Both the position numbers and the translations under genes were made by a program. Below are positions 51,506-60,443 of a stretch of 64,000 nt of DNA, piece after piece (positions within the stretch are counted from its first letter, which is position 1; the number at the start of each line of letters is the position of its first letter). Under the pieces are notes generated by a model. It made no database searches and was not told the DNA's origin. It saw only the letters and a program-made list of their open reading frames with translations. Origin of the DNA: an uncultured Lachnospiraceae bacterium (GTDB lineage Bacteria > Bacillota > Clostridia > Lachnospirales > Lachnospiraceae); contig CANQBH010000004.1 in assembly GCA_947589155.1 (NCBI GenBank), positions 1 through 64,000 of the forward strand, read 5' to 3'.

Positions 51506-52669
51506 ATGTTTTCATATCATTGCTTAAATCCGATCGCCCAGGTAGGGCTGGATGTTTTTTCTACTGACTATAAAAAGACCGACAAACTGGAGGACGCGCA
51601 GGCCGTACTGGTCCGCAGCGCGTCCATGCACGACCTTGCGCTGCCGGAAGGACTGCTTGCCGTTGCGCGCGCGGGCGCGGGCGTCAACAATATTCCGCTG
51701 GAAAAGTGCGCCGAAAAGGGGATCGTGGTCTTTAACACGCCGGGCGCAAACGCCAACGGCGTCAAGGAACTCGTTTTTGCCGGTATGCTTCTGGCGGCGC
51801 GCGACATCGTAGGCGGGATCCGCTGGGTCGAGGAACATCAGAGCGAGGAGGAGATCGGCAAACTCGCGGAGAAAGCCAAGAAAGCCTTTGCCGGTACCGA
51901 GATCGCCGGAAAGAAACTCGGGGTGATCGGCCTCGGCGCGATCGGCGTTCAGGTAGCCAACGCGGCGACGCATCTGGGCATGGACGTTTACGGATACGAT
52001 CCGTACATTTCCGTACAGGCGGCGTGGAACCTGAGCCGTTCCGTCAAACACATCAATTCGCTCGACGAGATCTACAAGGCGTGCGATTTTATCACGATCC
52101 ATGTACCGCTCATGGATGCGACGCGCAAGATGATCGACAAGAGCGCGATTCAGGCGATGAAAAAAGACGTCATCATCTTAAACTTCGCGCGGGACGCGCT
52201 GGTTGACGAGCAGGCGGTCCTTGACGGGATCGCGGCGGGCAAGATCCGGCGGTACGTTTCGGATTTTGCGAACCCGACGACGGCGGGCAAGGAAGGCGTG
52301 ATACTGATGCCGCATCTGGGCGCGTCCACGGCGGAGGCCGAGGACAACTGCGCGATGATGGCGGTGCAGGAGATCGCCGATTTCATGGAGAACGGCAACA
52401 TCACACATTCGGTCAATTATCCGGACTGTCAGGTCGGCGTGTGCCGCACGCAGGGCCGCGTGACGATCATGCACCGGAACAACAAGGGCGTGATCGCGCA
52501 ATATACCAAGATCCTCGGCGACGCGAACATCAATATCGCCGATATGTTTAACAAGACCAGAGGAGATTACGCTTACGCGGTGCTTGATATCGACGCGCCG
52601 GTCAGCGACGGGATCGTCGCGCAGCTGGATGCGATCGACGACGTGATCCGCGTGCGCGTAGTAAAATAA
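51506..52669 (+). CDS. serA: D-3-phosphoglycerate dehydrogenase
   Basis: An NAD-linked hydroxyacid dehydrogenase with the Rossmann motif LGVIGLGAIGVQVANAA, catalytic region INFARDALVD-like (LNFARDALVDEQAVLDG), and PHLGASTAEAEDNCA with the catalytic His. A C-terminal ACT domain (about residues 318-387, VTIMHRNNKGVIAQYTKIL) suggests feedback control by serine. At 387 residues it is of the short bacterial type. AAAGGAGAGGATC precedes the ATG. It follows serC by 26 bases. serB is not present. Confidence 0.94.
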   Translation: MFSYHCLNPIAQVGLDVFSTDYKKTDKLEDAQAVLVRSASMHDLALPEGLLAVARAGAGVNNIPLEKCAEKGIVVFNTPGANANGVKELVFAGMLLAARDIVGGIRWVEEHQSEEEIGKLAEKAKKAFAGTEIAGKKLGVIGLGAIGVQVANAATHLGMDVYGYDPYISVQAAWNLSRSVKHINSLDEIYKACDFITIHVPLMDATRKMIDKSAIQAMKKDVIILNFARDALVDEQAVLDGIAAGKIRRYVSDFANPTTAGKEGVILMPHLGASTAEAEDNCAMMAVQEIADFMENGNITHSVNYPDCQVGVCRTQGRVTIMHRNNKGVIAQYTKILGDANINIADMFNKTRGDYAYAVLDIDAPVSDGIVAQLDAIDDVIRVRVVK

Positions 52670-52687
52670 CGGATAAGGGAAAGAGTT

Positions 52688-53926
52688 ATGGCAAGACTGA
52701 TACCGTTTCGGGCAATAAGGCCTTCGGGGGAGAGAGCCGCAGAGATCGCAGCTCTCCCTTATGATGTTTACAGCCGCAGCGAGGCGGCGGAGGAAGTGGC
52801 AAAAAATCCGGAGAGTTTCCTTGCGATCGACCGCGCGGAGACCGGCTTCGGACCGGAAACGGATCCGTATGCGCCCGAAGTCTACGAAAGAGCGGGCAGA
52901 CTGCTTTGGCAGTGGGTCGATCAGGGGCGGTTCCAAAAGGACGACGAACCCTGTTTCTATCTCTACGAACTGACGATGGACGGCAGGACGCAGACGGGGA
53001 TCGTCGGGCTGGCGGCGGCGGACGACTATAAAAGCGGCGTGATCAAAAAACATGAGAACACGCGGGCGGATAAGGAAGAAGACCGGGTAAGGCATGTGGA
53101 CGCCTGCCGCGCGCAGACCGGACCGATCTTTCTGGCGTACCGGCGCGACCCGCGGCTGGACGGCCTGATCAAAGAGAGCAAAAAAGAAGCGCCGCTGTAT
53201 GATTTTGTCTCGGAGGACGGCGTGCGCCACCGCGTGTTCGCGGTTTGCGACGGCGCAAGGATCGCGCGGATCGAAGAGATCTTCGCGGGCATGGACCGGC
53301 TGTATATCGCCGACGGGCATCACAGGGCGGCGTCCGCGGTGCGCGTCTGCGAAAACCGCAGGCAAAAGGAGCCGGAGCGCGCCGGAGACAGGGACTATGA
53401 CTATATCCTTTCCGTTCTCTTTCCGGGAGAGGAACTGCGGATCCTCGATTATAACAGGGTCGTGACGGATCTGGCGGGACAAAGCACGGAGTCATTTCTT
53501 GAAGAAGTTAAAAGAAGATTTGATATTACAGAAGTTTCACGGGACATCCTGCGGCCGCGGGCGCGGGGAGAGTTTTGCATGTACCTCAAAGAAACGTGGT
53601 ACCGCTGCCTGATCCGTGAAAAAGACCGTTCCGACGATCCGGTGAAAGGGCTGGACGTCTCGCTCTTGCAGGATCTTTTGCTGGAGCCGGTGCTGAAGAT
53701 CAAAGATCCGCGGACAGACGCGCGCATTGATTTTGTCGGCGGGATCCGAGGGCCGGAGGAGTTGGAGCGGCGCTGCAGGGAAGGATGCGAGGCGGCGTTT
53801 GCGATGTATCCGACGTCGATCGAAGAACTGTTTGCGGTCGCGGACAGCGGAAAACTGATGCCGCCGAAGTCCACATGGTTTGAACCGAAACTGCGCAGCG
53901 GCCTTTTCATTCATGAGATCGGATGA
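52688..53926 (+). CDS. DUF1015 family protein
   Basis: The N-terminus MARLIPFRAIRPSGERAAEIAALPYDVY and the later YIADGHHRAASAVRVCENRR (shown in part) identify the DUF1015 family, whose members commonly lie beside serA and serC. The His-His-Arg element and nearby acidic residues look like a ligand or nucleotide site related to ParB/Srx-type folds. I recall some members being linked to serine phosphorylation, but the function is not settled here. At 412 residues it has the usual length. It starts 18 bases after serA, probably the last gene of the operon. Confidence 0.85.
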   Translation: MARLIPFRAIRPSGERAAEIAALPYDVYSRSEAAEEVAKNPESFLAIDRAETGFGPETDPYAPEVYERAGRLLWQWVDQGRFQKDDEPCFYLYELTMDGRTQTGIVGLAAADDYKSGVIKKHENTRADKEEDRVRHVDACRAQTGPIFLAYRRDPRLDGLIKESKKEAPLYDFVSEDGVRHRVFAVCDGARIARIEEIFAGMDRLYIADGHHRAASAVRVCENRRQKEPERAGDRDYDYILSVLFPGEELRILDYNRVVTDLAGQSTESFLEEVKRRFDITEVSRDILRPRARGEFCMYLKETWYRCLIREKDRSDDPVKGLDVSLLQDLLLEPVLKIKDPRTDARIDFVGGIRGPEELERRCREGCEAAFAMYPTSIEELFAVADSGKLMPPKSTWFEPKLRSGLFIHEIG

Positions 53927-53950
53927 GGGGCGGCATAAAATGAGAAAGGA

Positions 53951-54826
53951 ATGAAAATGATAGTATTGTCACAGGTCCTGTCGGACAGTCTGATCGAAAA
54001 CCTGAAGGACGGCGTGCTCAAGCGGTGGCTTGAGTCGGTTCTGCCAGACGTGCTGAGTTTCTTCTGGAGCATCGCGCTGGCGTTTCTGATCTTTTATCTT
54101 GGCGGACGGATCATCCGCGTCGTGCGCCGCGTGTTCCAAAAATCCATGGAGCGTCGCGGGATCGAGGAAGGCGTCAGGCAGTTCGCCGATCAGGCGCTGA
54201 AGTGGGCGCTCTGGCTGGTGGTCGTCATGCTGATCCTCGGCCTGTTCGGCGTGACGGCGTCCTCGTTCGCGGCGGCGATCGCCTCCCTCGGCGTGACCAT
54301 CGGTCTTGCGTTTCAGGGGAGCCTTTCCAATTTTGCGGGCGGCGTGCTGATCCTGATCCTGCATCCGTTCCGCGTCGGGGATTTTATCGTGGAGGATACG
54401 CACGGGAACGCGGGCACGGTCGAGGAGATCTCGATCTTCTATACGAAACTGCGCACGATGGACAACCGCATGGTCGTGATCCCGAACGGCACGCTGGCAA
54501 ACACCAGCCTGACCAATGTGACGGAAAGCGACCGCAGGCGGCTTGATCTGGAATTTTCGATCGCCTACGAGGCGGATATCCGGCGTGCAAAGGAGATCCT
54601 GCGCGGCCTGCTCGATAAAGAAGAACGCTGCCTGCGCGATGAAGCGCCGCAGATCTTTGTCAAGGCGTGGGCGGACAGCGCGGTGCTGATCGGCGTCCGC
54701 TGCTTTGTGCCGACGGAGTATTACTGGGACGTGCAATGGAAACTTTTGGAGGACGCGAAGTATGCGTTTGACGAGGCGGGGATCTCCATTCCGTATCCGC
54801 AGATGGACGTTACGGTCAAAAAATAA
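53951..54826 (+). CDS. Small-conductance mechanosensitive channel (MscS family)
   Basis: Three transmembrane segments occupy about residues 30-130. The third, pore-lining helix is Gly/Ala-rich (SFAAAIASLGVTIGLAFQGSLSNFAGG, shown to mark the family). The cytoplasmic beta domain follows (VGDFIVEDTHGNAGTVEEISIFYTKLRTMDN; IPNGTLANTSLTNVT). It opens under membrane tension and releases solutes during osmotic downshift. The second methionine (53957) has the better spaced AGGA and may be the true start. The unit lies between the serine operon and the M16C peptidase, which starts 21 bases later. Confidence 0.92.
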   Translation: MKMIVLSQVLSDSLIENLKDGVLKRWLESVLPDVLSFFWSIALAFLIFYLGGRIIRVVRRVFQKSMERRGIEEGVRQFADQALKWALWLVVVMLILGLFGVTASSFAAAIASLGVTIGLAFQGSLSNFAGGVLILILHPFRVGDFIVEDTHGNAGTVEEISIFYTKLRTMDNRMVVIPNGTLANTSLTNVTESDRRRLDLEFSIAYEADIRRAKEILRGLLDKEERCLRDEAPQIFVKAWADSAVLIGVRCFVPTEYYWDVQWKLLEDAKYAFDEAGISIPYPQMDVTVKK

Positions 54827-54847
54827 CAACACGGGGGAAGGTTTGAG

Positions 54848-57745
54848 ATGCATGAGGCATATGAACTGGTCAAAGAAGAATATCTGAGCGATATCCGGTC
54901 GATGGGCACGGTGCTGCGCCATAAAAAGAGCGGCGCGCGCATCAGCCTGCTGTCAAACGACGACGACAACAAGGTGTTTTACATCGGATTCCGCACGCCG
55001 CCGGGCGATTCGACCGGCGTGCCGCATATCATCGAGCATACGGTGCTCTGCGGTTCGCAGAAGTACCCGCTGAAAGATCCGTTCGTGGAACTGGTCAAGG
55101 GTTCTTTGAATACGTTTCTGAACGCGATGACCTATCCGGATAAGACGGTCTATCCGGTCGCAAGCTGCAACGATCAGGATTTTAAGAATCTGATGGACGT
55201 CTATATGGACGCGGTGTTCCATCCGAACATCTACCGCGATCCCGAGATCTTCATGCAGGAGGGGTGGCACTACGAACTCGAGGATGAAGACGGCGAGATC
55301 CGCTTAAACGGCGTGGTCTACAATGAGATGAAGGGCGCGTTTTCTTCTCCGGACGACGTAGTCAGCCGCGAGGTGTTCAACTCCCTGTTCCCCGACAATG
55401 CCTACCACTACGAATCGGGCGGCGATCCCAAGGTGATCCCGCAGCTGACGTATGAGGATTTCATCGCGTTCCACCGCCGCTATTACCATCCGTGCAATTC
55501 CTACATCTATCTCTACGGGAATATGGACATGGAAGAACGGCTGGATTATCTGGATCGGGAATACCTCTCCAAATATGATAAGATCGAACTGGATTCGTCG
55601 ATTCGCCGTCAGGAGGCGTTTCCGCGGCCGATCCTCGTGGACAAATACTATCCGATCTCGTCGGCGGAAGACGGGCGGGACGCGACCTATCTCGCCTATA
55701 CGTTCGTGATCAGCGACGCGCTGGATCAGGAGCTGTATCAGGCGTTCGACATCTTGGAATATGTTCTGTTCAGCGCGCCGGGCGCGCCGGTGCGTACCGC
55801 GCTGCTGGAAAAAGGAATCGGCAAGGATATCATCGGGTCGTTCGATACCGGTATGCTGCAGCCGATGTTTTCCGTTACGGCCCGCGGCGCAAATCCGCAG
55901 GACAAACAGCCGTTTATTGATACGATTCAGGAGATCCTGCTGCGGCAGGTGGCTGAAGGCATTGACAAAAAAGCGCTTCAGGCGGGGATCAACGCGGCGC
56001 GGTTCAATTACCGCGAGGCCGACTTCGGCAGTTTCCCAAAGGGACTGATCTACGGCCTGCAGTGCATGGACAGCTGGCTCTACGACGATAACGAGCCGTT
56101 CATCCATCTGCACGGGGAAGCCGTGCTCGACCGCCTGCAGGAAAAGGCGGAGCAGGGCTATTTTGAGCAGCTGATCCAGACCTATCTTCTGGCGAACACC
56201 CATGCGTCGGTGCTGATGGTGGAGCCGAAGAAGGGCATGACGACCGAAGAAGATGAAAAATTAAAAGAAGAATTAAGAAAATACAAAGAAAGCCTTTCCA
56301 AAGACGAGATCAGGGATCTGATCCGTCAGACCAAACTGTTGAAACAGCACCAGCAGGAGCCGTCGACGAAGGAACAGCTCGAATGTCTGCCGATGCTGCG
56401 GCGGCAGGATCTGAAAAAAGAGGCGCGGCCTCTGGATCTTGCGGAGAGGGAAATCGACGGCGTTACGGTGCTGCACCACGACGTGCCGACCAACGGGATC
56501 CATTATCTGGATCTGGTCTTTGATATCAAAGGCGTCGATCCGAAGGATTACGGCTATCTGTCCCTGATGGTGCGTATGCTCGGCCTTTTGGACACCGAGC
56601 GGTACGGCTATGCGGAACTCGCCAACGAGATCAACATCCATACCGGCGGCATTTACGCCAGCCTTTCGGTGTATGCGCAGAGCAGCGCGTCCTACCGCTT
56701 TGTCTGCGAAGTGAAGGACAAGTTTTTATATGAGGACGCAAAAGAGGCCGTCCGGCTTCTGACGGAAGTGCTGGCGACGACGGATTTTTCGGACGAGAAC
56801 CGCCTGAAGGAACTGATCTCGGCGCAGAAGTCAAGGCTGGAAGTGCAGATGAGCAGCGCGGGAAACGTCGTGGCGGCGAGCCGCGCGATGGGGTATTATT
56901 CCGAAGCCGCAAGGATCACGGACGAGATTTCGGGGATCGCTTTCTACCGCTTCTTAAAGGATCTCGAAGAAAATTATGAAGCGAAGGCGGCGCTGATCCG
57001 CGAAAAATGCCGGTCGCTTTGCAGCGTGTTCTGCAAAGAGAATCTGCTCGTCAGCTGCACCGGAGACGGCGGGGCGTACCGGCAACTGGAGGACTTCCTG
57101 CCGCAGATCTTATCCGGCCTCCATGCGCCCGCCGTTTCCAAAGGCGGGGAGGATCTGCCGCTGTTTGACGCGGGCGAAGGCTTTAAGGACGCGTCGCAGG
57201 TGCAGTATGTCTGCCGCGCCGGCAATTTCATGCGGGTGGGCTATCCGTACAGCGGATATCTCAAAATATTAAAAGTAATTTTAAGTTATGATTATTTCTG
57301 GGTCAATGTCCGCGTCAAGGGCGGCGCATACGGCTGCCGGAGTTTCTTCGGGCGGACGGGCGATCTCTATTTCGTTTCCTACCGCGACCCGAACCTGCGG
57401 AAGACGAATGAGATCTTTGAAAACACGCCGGAATACATCCGGCAGTTTGCGGCGGACGAGCGCGATATGACCAAATACATCATCGGAACGGTCAGCGAAA
57501 TGGATACGCCGCTCACGCCGTCGCAGCGCGGAAGCCGCGCGCTTGCCGCTTATCTGACGGGAACGACGTTTGAGGAATTGCAGAGGATCCGCGACGAGGT
57601 GCTGAATGCGACGGCGGAGGATATCCGCGGCCTGGAAGGGCTGGTCCGCGACACGCTGGCGCAGGGCTATCTCTGCGTGGTCGGAAACGAGGACATGCTG
57701 GAAAAGGAAAGCGAAATGTTCGAGCGTCTGGAAAATCTGTTTTAA
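54848..57745 (+). CDS. Zinc metallopeptidase, M16C (presequence protease-like) family
   Basis: A 965-residue inverted-zincin peptidase. The HxxEH zinc motif is in VPHIIEHTVLCGS (near residue 60), with the supporting Glu in VYNEMKGAFSSPDD. It has LVKGSLNTFLNAMTYPDKT, a diagnostic M16C phrase. Four similar lobes are expected, with a charged helical hinge near residues 460-500 (EEDEKLKEELRKYKESLSKDEI). The C-terminal half has VKGGAYGCRSF, the Arg/Tyr element of the other catalytic half. Homologues degrade short peptides in a closed chamber. It has no signal peptide, so it should be cytoplasmic. The era gene follows after 34 bases. Confidence 0.92.
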   Translation: MHEAYELVKEEYLSDIRSMGTVLRHKKSGARISLLSNDDDNKVFYIGFRTPPGDSTGVPHIIEHTVLCGSQKYPLKDPFVELVKGSLNTFLNAMTYPDKTVYPVASCNDQDFKNLMDVYMDAVFHPNIYRDPEIFMQEGWHYELEDEDGEIRLNGVVYNEMKGAFSSPDDVVSREVFNSLFPDNAYHYESGGDPKVIPQLTYEDFIAFHRRYYHPCNSYIYLYGNMDMEERLDYLDREYLSKYDKIELDSSIRRQEAFPRPILVDKYYPISSAEDGRDATYLAYTFVISDALDQELYQAFDILEYVLFSAPGAPVRTALLEKGIGKDIIGSFDTGMLQPMFSVTARGANPQDKQPFIDTIQEILLRQVAEGIDKKALQAGINAARFNYREADFGSFPKGLIYGLQCMDSWLYDDNEPFIHLHGEAVLDRLQEKAEQGYFEQLIQTYLLANTHASVLMVEPKKGMTTEEDEKLKEELRKYKESLSKDEIRDLIRQTKLLKQHQQEPSTKEQLECLPMLRRQDLKKEARPLDLAEREIDGVTVLHHDVPTNGIHYLDLVFDIKGVDPKDYGYLSLMVRMLGLLDTERYGYAELANEINIHTGGIYASLSVYAQSSASYRFVCEVKDKFLYEDAKEAVRLLTEVLATTDFSDENRLKELISAQKSRLEVQMSSAGNVVAASRAMGYYSEAARITDEISGIAFYRFLKDLEENYEAKAALIREKCRSLCSVFCKENLLVSCTGDGGAYRQLEDFLPQILSGLHAPAVSKGGEDLPLFDAGEGFKDASQVQYVCRAGNFMRVGYPYSGYLKILKVILSYDYFWVNVRVKGGAYGCRSFFGRTGDLYFVSYRDPNLRKTNEIFENTPEYIRQFAADERDMTKYIIGTVSEMDTPLTPSQRGSRALAAYLTGTTFEELQRIRDEVLNATAEDIRGLEGLVRDTLAQGYLCVVGNEDMLEKESEMFERLENLF

Positions 57746-57779
57746 CGCGGAAGATCGCGGCGAAAAGGAGCAGGAGAGT

Positions 57780-58691
57780 ATGCAGGAGCAGTTCAAATCA
57801 GGTTTTGTCGCGCTGATCGGCCGGCCGAACGTAGGGAAATCCACGCTGATGAATCAGTTGATCGGGCAGAAGATCGCGATCACGTCCAACAAACCGCAGA
57901 CGACCCGCAACCGGATCCGGACGGTCTATACGGATCCAAAGAAAGGCCAGATCATCTTTCTCGATACGCCGGGGATGCACCGCGCGAAAAACAAACTCGG
58001 CGAGTTCATGGTGGAGACCGCGCAGAGCACGCTCAGGGACGCGGATCTGATCCTATGGCTCGTCGAGCCGTCAGAGCGTATCGGGGGCGGCGACCGCCAT
58101 ATCATAGAGCAGTTGAAAAACGCCGGAGCGCCGGTCATCCTCGTCATCAATAAGATCGATACGGTGGAGCACGACGAGGTCTACGGCGTGATCGAGGCGT
58201 ACCGCGGGCTGTATGACTTCGCGGAGGTCGTGCCGCTGTCCGCGCTGCGCGGAAAGAACTGCGGGATCCTTCCGGATCTGATCTTTCGTTATCTTCCGGA
58301 AGGGCCGGCGTATTTTGACGAGGACACCGTAACCGACCAGCCGCAGCGGCAGATCGTGGCGGAGATCATTCGGGAAAAGGCGCTGCACGCGCTCAGCGAC
58401 GAAGTGCCGCACGGGATCGCGGTCGCCATCGACCGGATGAAGTTTTCCGGCGGAAAAAAACCGATCTGTGATATCGACGCGACGCTGATCTGCGAAAAAA
58501 ATTCCCACAAGGGAATCATCATCGGCAAGGGCGGCGCCATGTTAAAAAAGATCGGAAGCAACGCGCGGTACGAATGCGAGCACCTGCTGGGCGTGCAGGT
58601 GAACCTCAAACTCTGGGTCAAGGTCAAGAAGGACTGGCGCGACAGCGATTATCTGGTCCGGAATTTCGGCTACCGCAGCGACGGCGAATGA
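57780..58691 (+). CDS. era: Ribosome-assembly GTPase Era
   Basis: The start is at MQEQFKSGFVALIG (AAGGAG upstream). GTPase motifs are G1 GRPNVGKSTL, G3 DTPGMH, G4 NKID and G5 SALRG. The C-terminal KH domain has IGKGGAMLKKIGSNARYECEHLLG (shown in part). At 303 residues it matches Era, which binds the 3' end of 16S rRNA during 30S maturation. The neighbours yqzL and recO are the usual Firmicute order. The ORF-track reading back to 57606 overlaps the M16C gene and is not supported. Confidence 0.97.
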   Translation: MQEQFKSGFVALIGRPNVGKSTLMNQLIGQKIAITSNKPQTTRNRIRTVYTDPKKGQIIFLDTPGMHRAKNKLGEFMVETAQSTLRDADLILWLVEPSERIGGGDRHIIEQLKNAGAPVILVINKIDTVEHDEVYGVIEAYRGLYDFAEVVPLSALRGKNCGILPDLIFRYLPEGPAYFDEDTVTDQPQRQIVAEIIREKALHALSDEVPHGIAVAIDRMKFSGGKKPICDIDATLICEKNSHKGIIIGKGGAMLKKIGSNARYECEHLLGVQVNLKLWVKVKKDWRDSDYLVRNFGYRSDGE

Positions 58692-58791
58692 GTTTCATCT
58701 GGAAACGATCTACCAGTATATCCTTCCGGCGGATGGTAAACCTAAACAGTGACGGGCGGCGCCCGAAGCAGCTTGGGGAAAGGATGCCGGT

Positions 58792-58989
58792 ATGGATCTA
58801 TGGGAGCGTTTTACGCAGACGGGAAGCGTGATGGATTATCTCTTTTATTGCAGGGAGGAAAAGGAAGGAGCGCATGGGCTTCAATATCGTGCTGACAGGG
58901 ATGGTGCTTTCGGCGATTCCGGTCGGGGAGTACGACAAGAGAATAACGATCCTGACGAGGGAGAGAGGGAGGATTACGGCTTTCGCTAA
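58792..58989 (+). CDS. YqzL-like small protein, overlapping recO
   Basis: The first 25 residues, MDLWERFTQTGSVMDYLFYCREE, match the short YqzL-type protein found between era and recO in many Firmicutes (aromatic-x3-F-x-x-T-G-x3-x-Y-L). The frame does not stop there but runs 115 bases into recO, giving a 65-residue product whose second half reads like recO in another frame. Either the stop has been lost or the long overlap is real. AAAGG lies upstream at moderate spacing. Function unknown. Confidence 0.6.
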   Translation: MDLWERFTQTGSVMDYLFYCREEKEGAHGLQYRADRDGAFGDSGRGVRQENNDPDEGEREDYGFR

Positions 58990-59641
58990 AGGCGCGAGGC
59001 GTTCGACCAATCAACTTTTGGCCGCGGCGAACCCCTTCGCGCTGGGCGAGTTCGAGGTATATCAGGGGAAAAGTACATATACCGTGGTCAAGGCGGAGAT
59101 CTCGGATTATTTCAGGGAACTGGCCGCGGATCTCGACATGGTCTGCTACGGCTATTATTTTCTGGAAATGGCGGACGATCTGGCGCAGGAGAACGTCGAC
59201 GAGAGCGAGCGGCTGCGTCTCCTTTATATGACGCTGCGGGCGCTGGAGAGCCGAAAGATCCCGTTCGCCCTGATCCGCGGCGTCTACGAACTCAAGACGC
59301 TGGCGATCCAAGGCGAGTATCCCAACGTCTTTTCCTGCATGAAATGCGGAACGAAGGAAGATCTGGATTTTTTCAGTATGCGTCTGCGCGGCTGTCTCTG
59401 CAAGAAGTGTCAGGCGAAGGAAGGCGGGACGCCGCTGCACGGTTCGGCGCTCTATGCGATGCAGTTCGTGATCTCCACGCCGCCGGAGCGCCTTTATACG
59501 TTCCGGCTTACGCCGCCGGTGCAGGACGAATTTCTTTCGCTGCTGAAGGCGTACCGCTCGCATTATGCGGACCGCCGCTATAAATCGGAGGAATTTCTGC
59601 CGCAGGAAGAAAGCGGAAACGGGCAGGCGCCGCGCTCTTGA
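58874..59641 (+). CDS. recO: DNA repair protein RecO
   Basis: The N-terminal OB fold has VLTGMVLSAIPVGEYDKRITILTRERGRI (shown in part) and FAKGARRSTNQLLAAANPFALGEF. The C-terminal zinc-finger region has FSCMKCG and CLCKKC, four cysteines as in many Clostridial RecO proteins. It loads RecA with RecF and RecR and aids annealing. At 255 residues it is of normal length. GGAAGGAG precedes the ATG, inside the end of the yqzL-like frame. Confidence 0.95.
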   Translation: MGFNIVLTGMVLSAIPVGEYDKRITILTRERGRITAFAKGARRSTNQLLAAANPFALGEFEVYQGKSTYTVVKAEISDYFRELAADLDMVCYGYYFLEMADDLAQENVDESERLRLLYMTLRALESRKIPFALIRGVYELKTLAIQGEYPNVFSCMKCGTKEDLDFFSMRLRGCLCKKCQAKEGGTPLHGSALYAMQFVISTPPERLYTFRLTPPVQDEFLSLLKAYRSHYADRRYKSEEFLPQEESGNGQAPRS

Positions 59642-59666
59642 AAAAAAAGCGCGCGCATAGTATAAT
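59638..59666 (+). promoter_or_regulatory. Promoter of the anchored protein gene
   Basis: TTGAAA and a perfect TATAAT are separated by 17 bases; the -35 box overlaps the recO stop codon. The gene starts 32 bases later. Confidence 0.7.
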
Positions 59667-59697
59667 ATTGCGGATCGACAGAAGGAGGCATACATAT

Positions 59698-60435
59698 ATG
59701 GAACGACAGAGAACGCCAAGGAGCGCGCAGGCAAAGAAAAAGCGCGCCGCCGGTGCGAAAAAGAGACGGGAGATCGTCCGAAAGAGGGTCATTCTGCTTG
59801 GCATACTGATCGCGGCCACAGCGGCGCTCATCGTATTTTTGATCTGCCGCTTAACGGGCGTTTTTGAGAGCATACCCGAGCGCAGCGTGCTGCACGTCGG
59901 CGCGGACGGACAGGTCGTCTGCGAAGAAGTCACGACGTTTGACGAAACGTTTTATACAAAAAGTTCGCTCAAATCCTTTATGAAAAAAGAGATCGGCGCG
60001 TATAACGACGAGAACGGCTCCGGCAGCGTCAAACTGGAGCAGGTGAAGGTCAAAGGCGATACGGCGTATGCAAGGACCGCTTATACGTCGCCGAACGTTT
60101 ACAGTTCCTTTACGGGATTTGGTTTGTATCAGGGTACGGTGAAACAGGCCTTAAAAGACGGATATGATTTTTCCGACGCGTTTGTGAGCGTGGAAAACGG
60201 CGAAAAGAAAGAGCAGGCCGAAACACTGGATATCACGTCGCAGCCGAAACTAAACGTCGTGGCGGTCCGTGAAAACATCGAAGTCACCGTCGACGGGGAG
60301 ATCCTCTATGTGTCCGACAGCAATACGACCATGGTGGACGCTTCCACCGTCTCCATCGAGCAGTTGGACGGCAACAACGACGCGACGCAGCTGACCTATA
60401 TCGTCTATAAGAAGGCGGCAAAGAGTGAAAAGTGA
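59698..60435 (+). CDS. Single-pass membrane protein of unknown function
   Basis: The start is at [15 protein letters not shown] (GGAGG upstream), not the longer frame overlapping recO. A very basic cytoplasmic N-terminus of about 35 residues is followed by one membrane helix ([22 protein letters not shown], shown in part) and an extracellular domain of about 180 residues with beta-rich segments ([40 protein letters not shown]). An [19 protein letters not shown] segment may be a conserved core. I do not recognise a family. It lies between recO and glyQS with its own promoter, and its stop overlaps the ORF-track start of glyQS. Confidence 0.8.
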   Translation: MERQRTPRSAQAKKKRAAGAKKRREIVRKRVILLGILIAATAALIVFLICRLTGVFESIPERSVLHVGADGQVVCEEVTTFDETFYTKSSLKSFMKKEIGAYNDENGSGSVKLEQVKVKGDTAYARTAYTSPNVYSSFTGFGLYQGTVKQALKDGYDFSDAFVSVENGEKKEQAETLDITSQPKLNVVAVRENIEVTVDGEILYVSDSNTTMVDASTVSIEQLDGNNDATQLTYIVYKKAAKSEK

Positions 60436-60443
60436 GGATAAGC

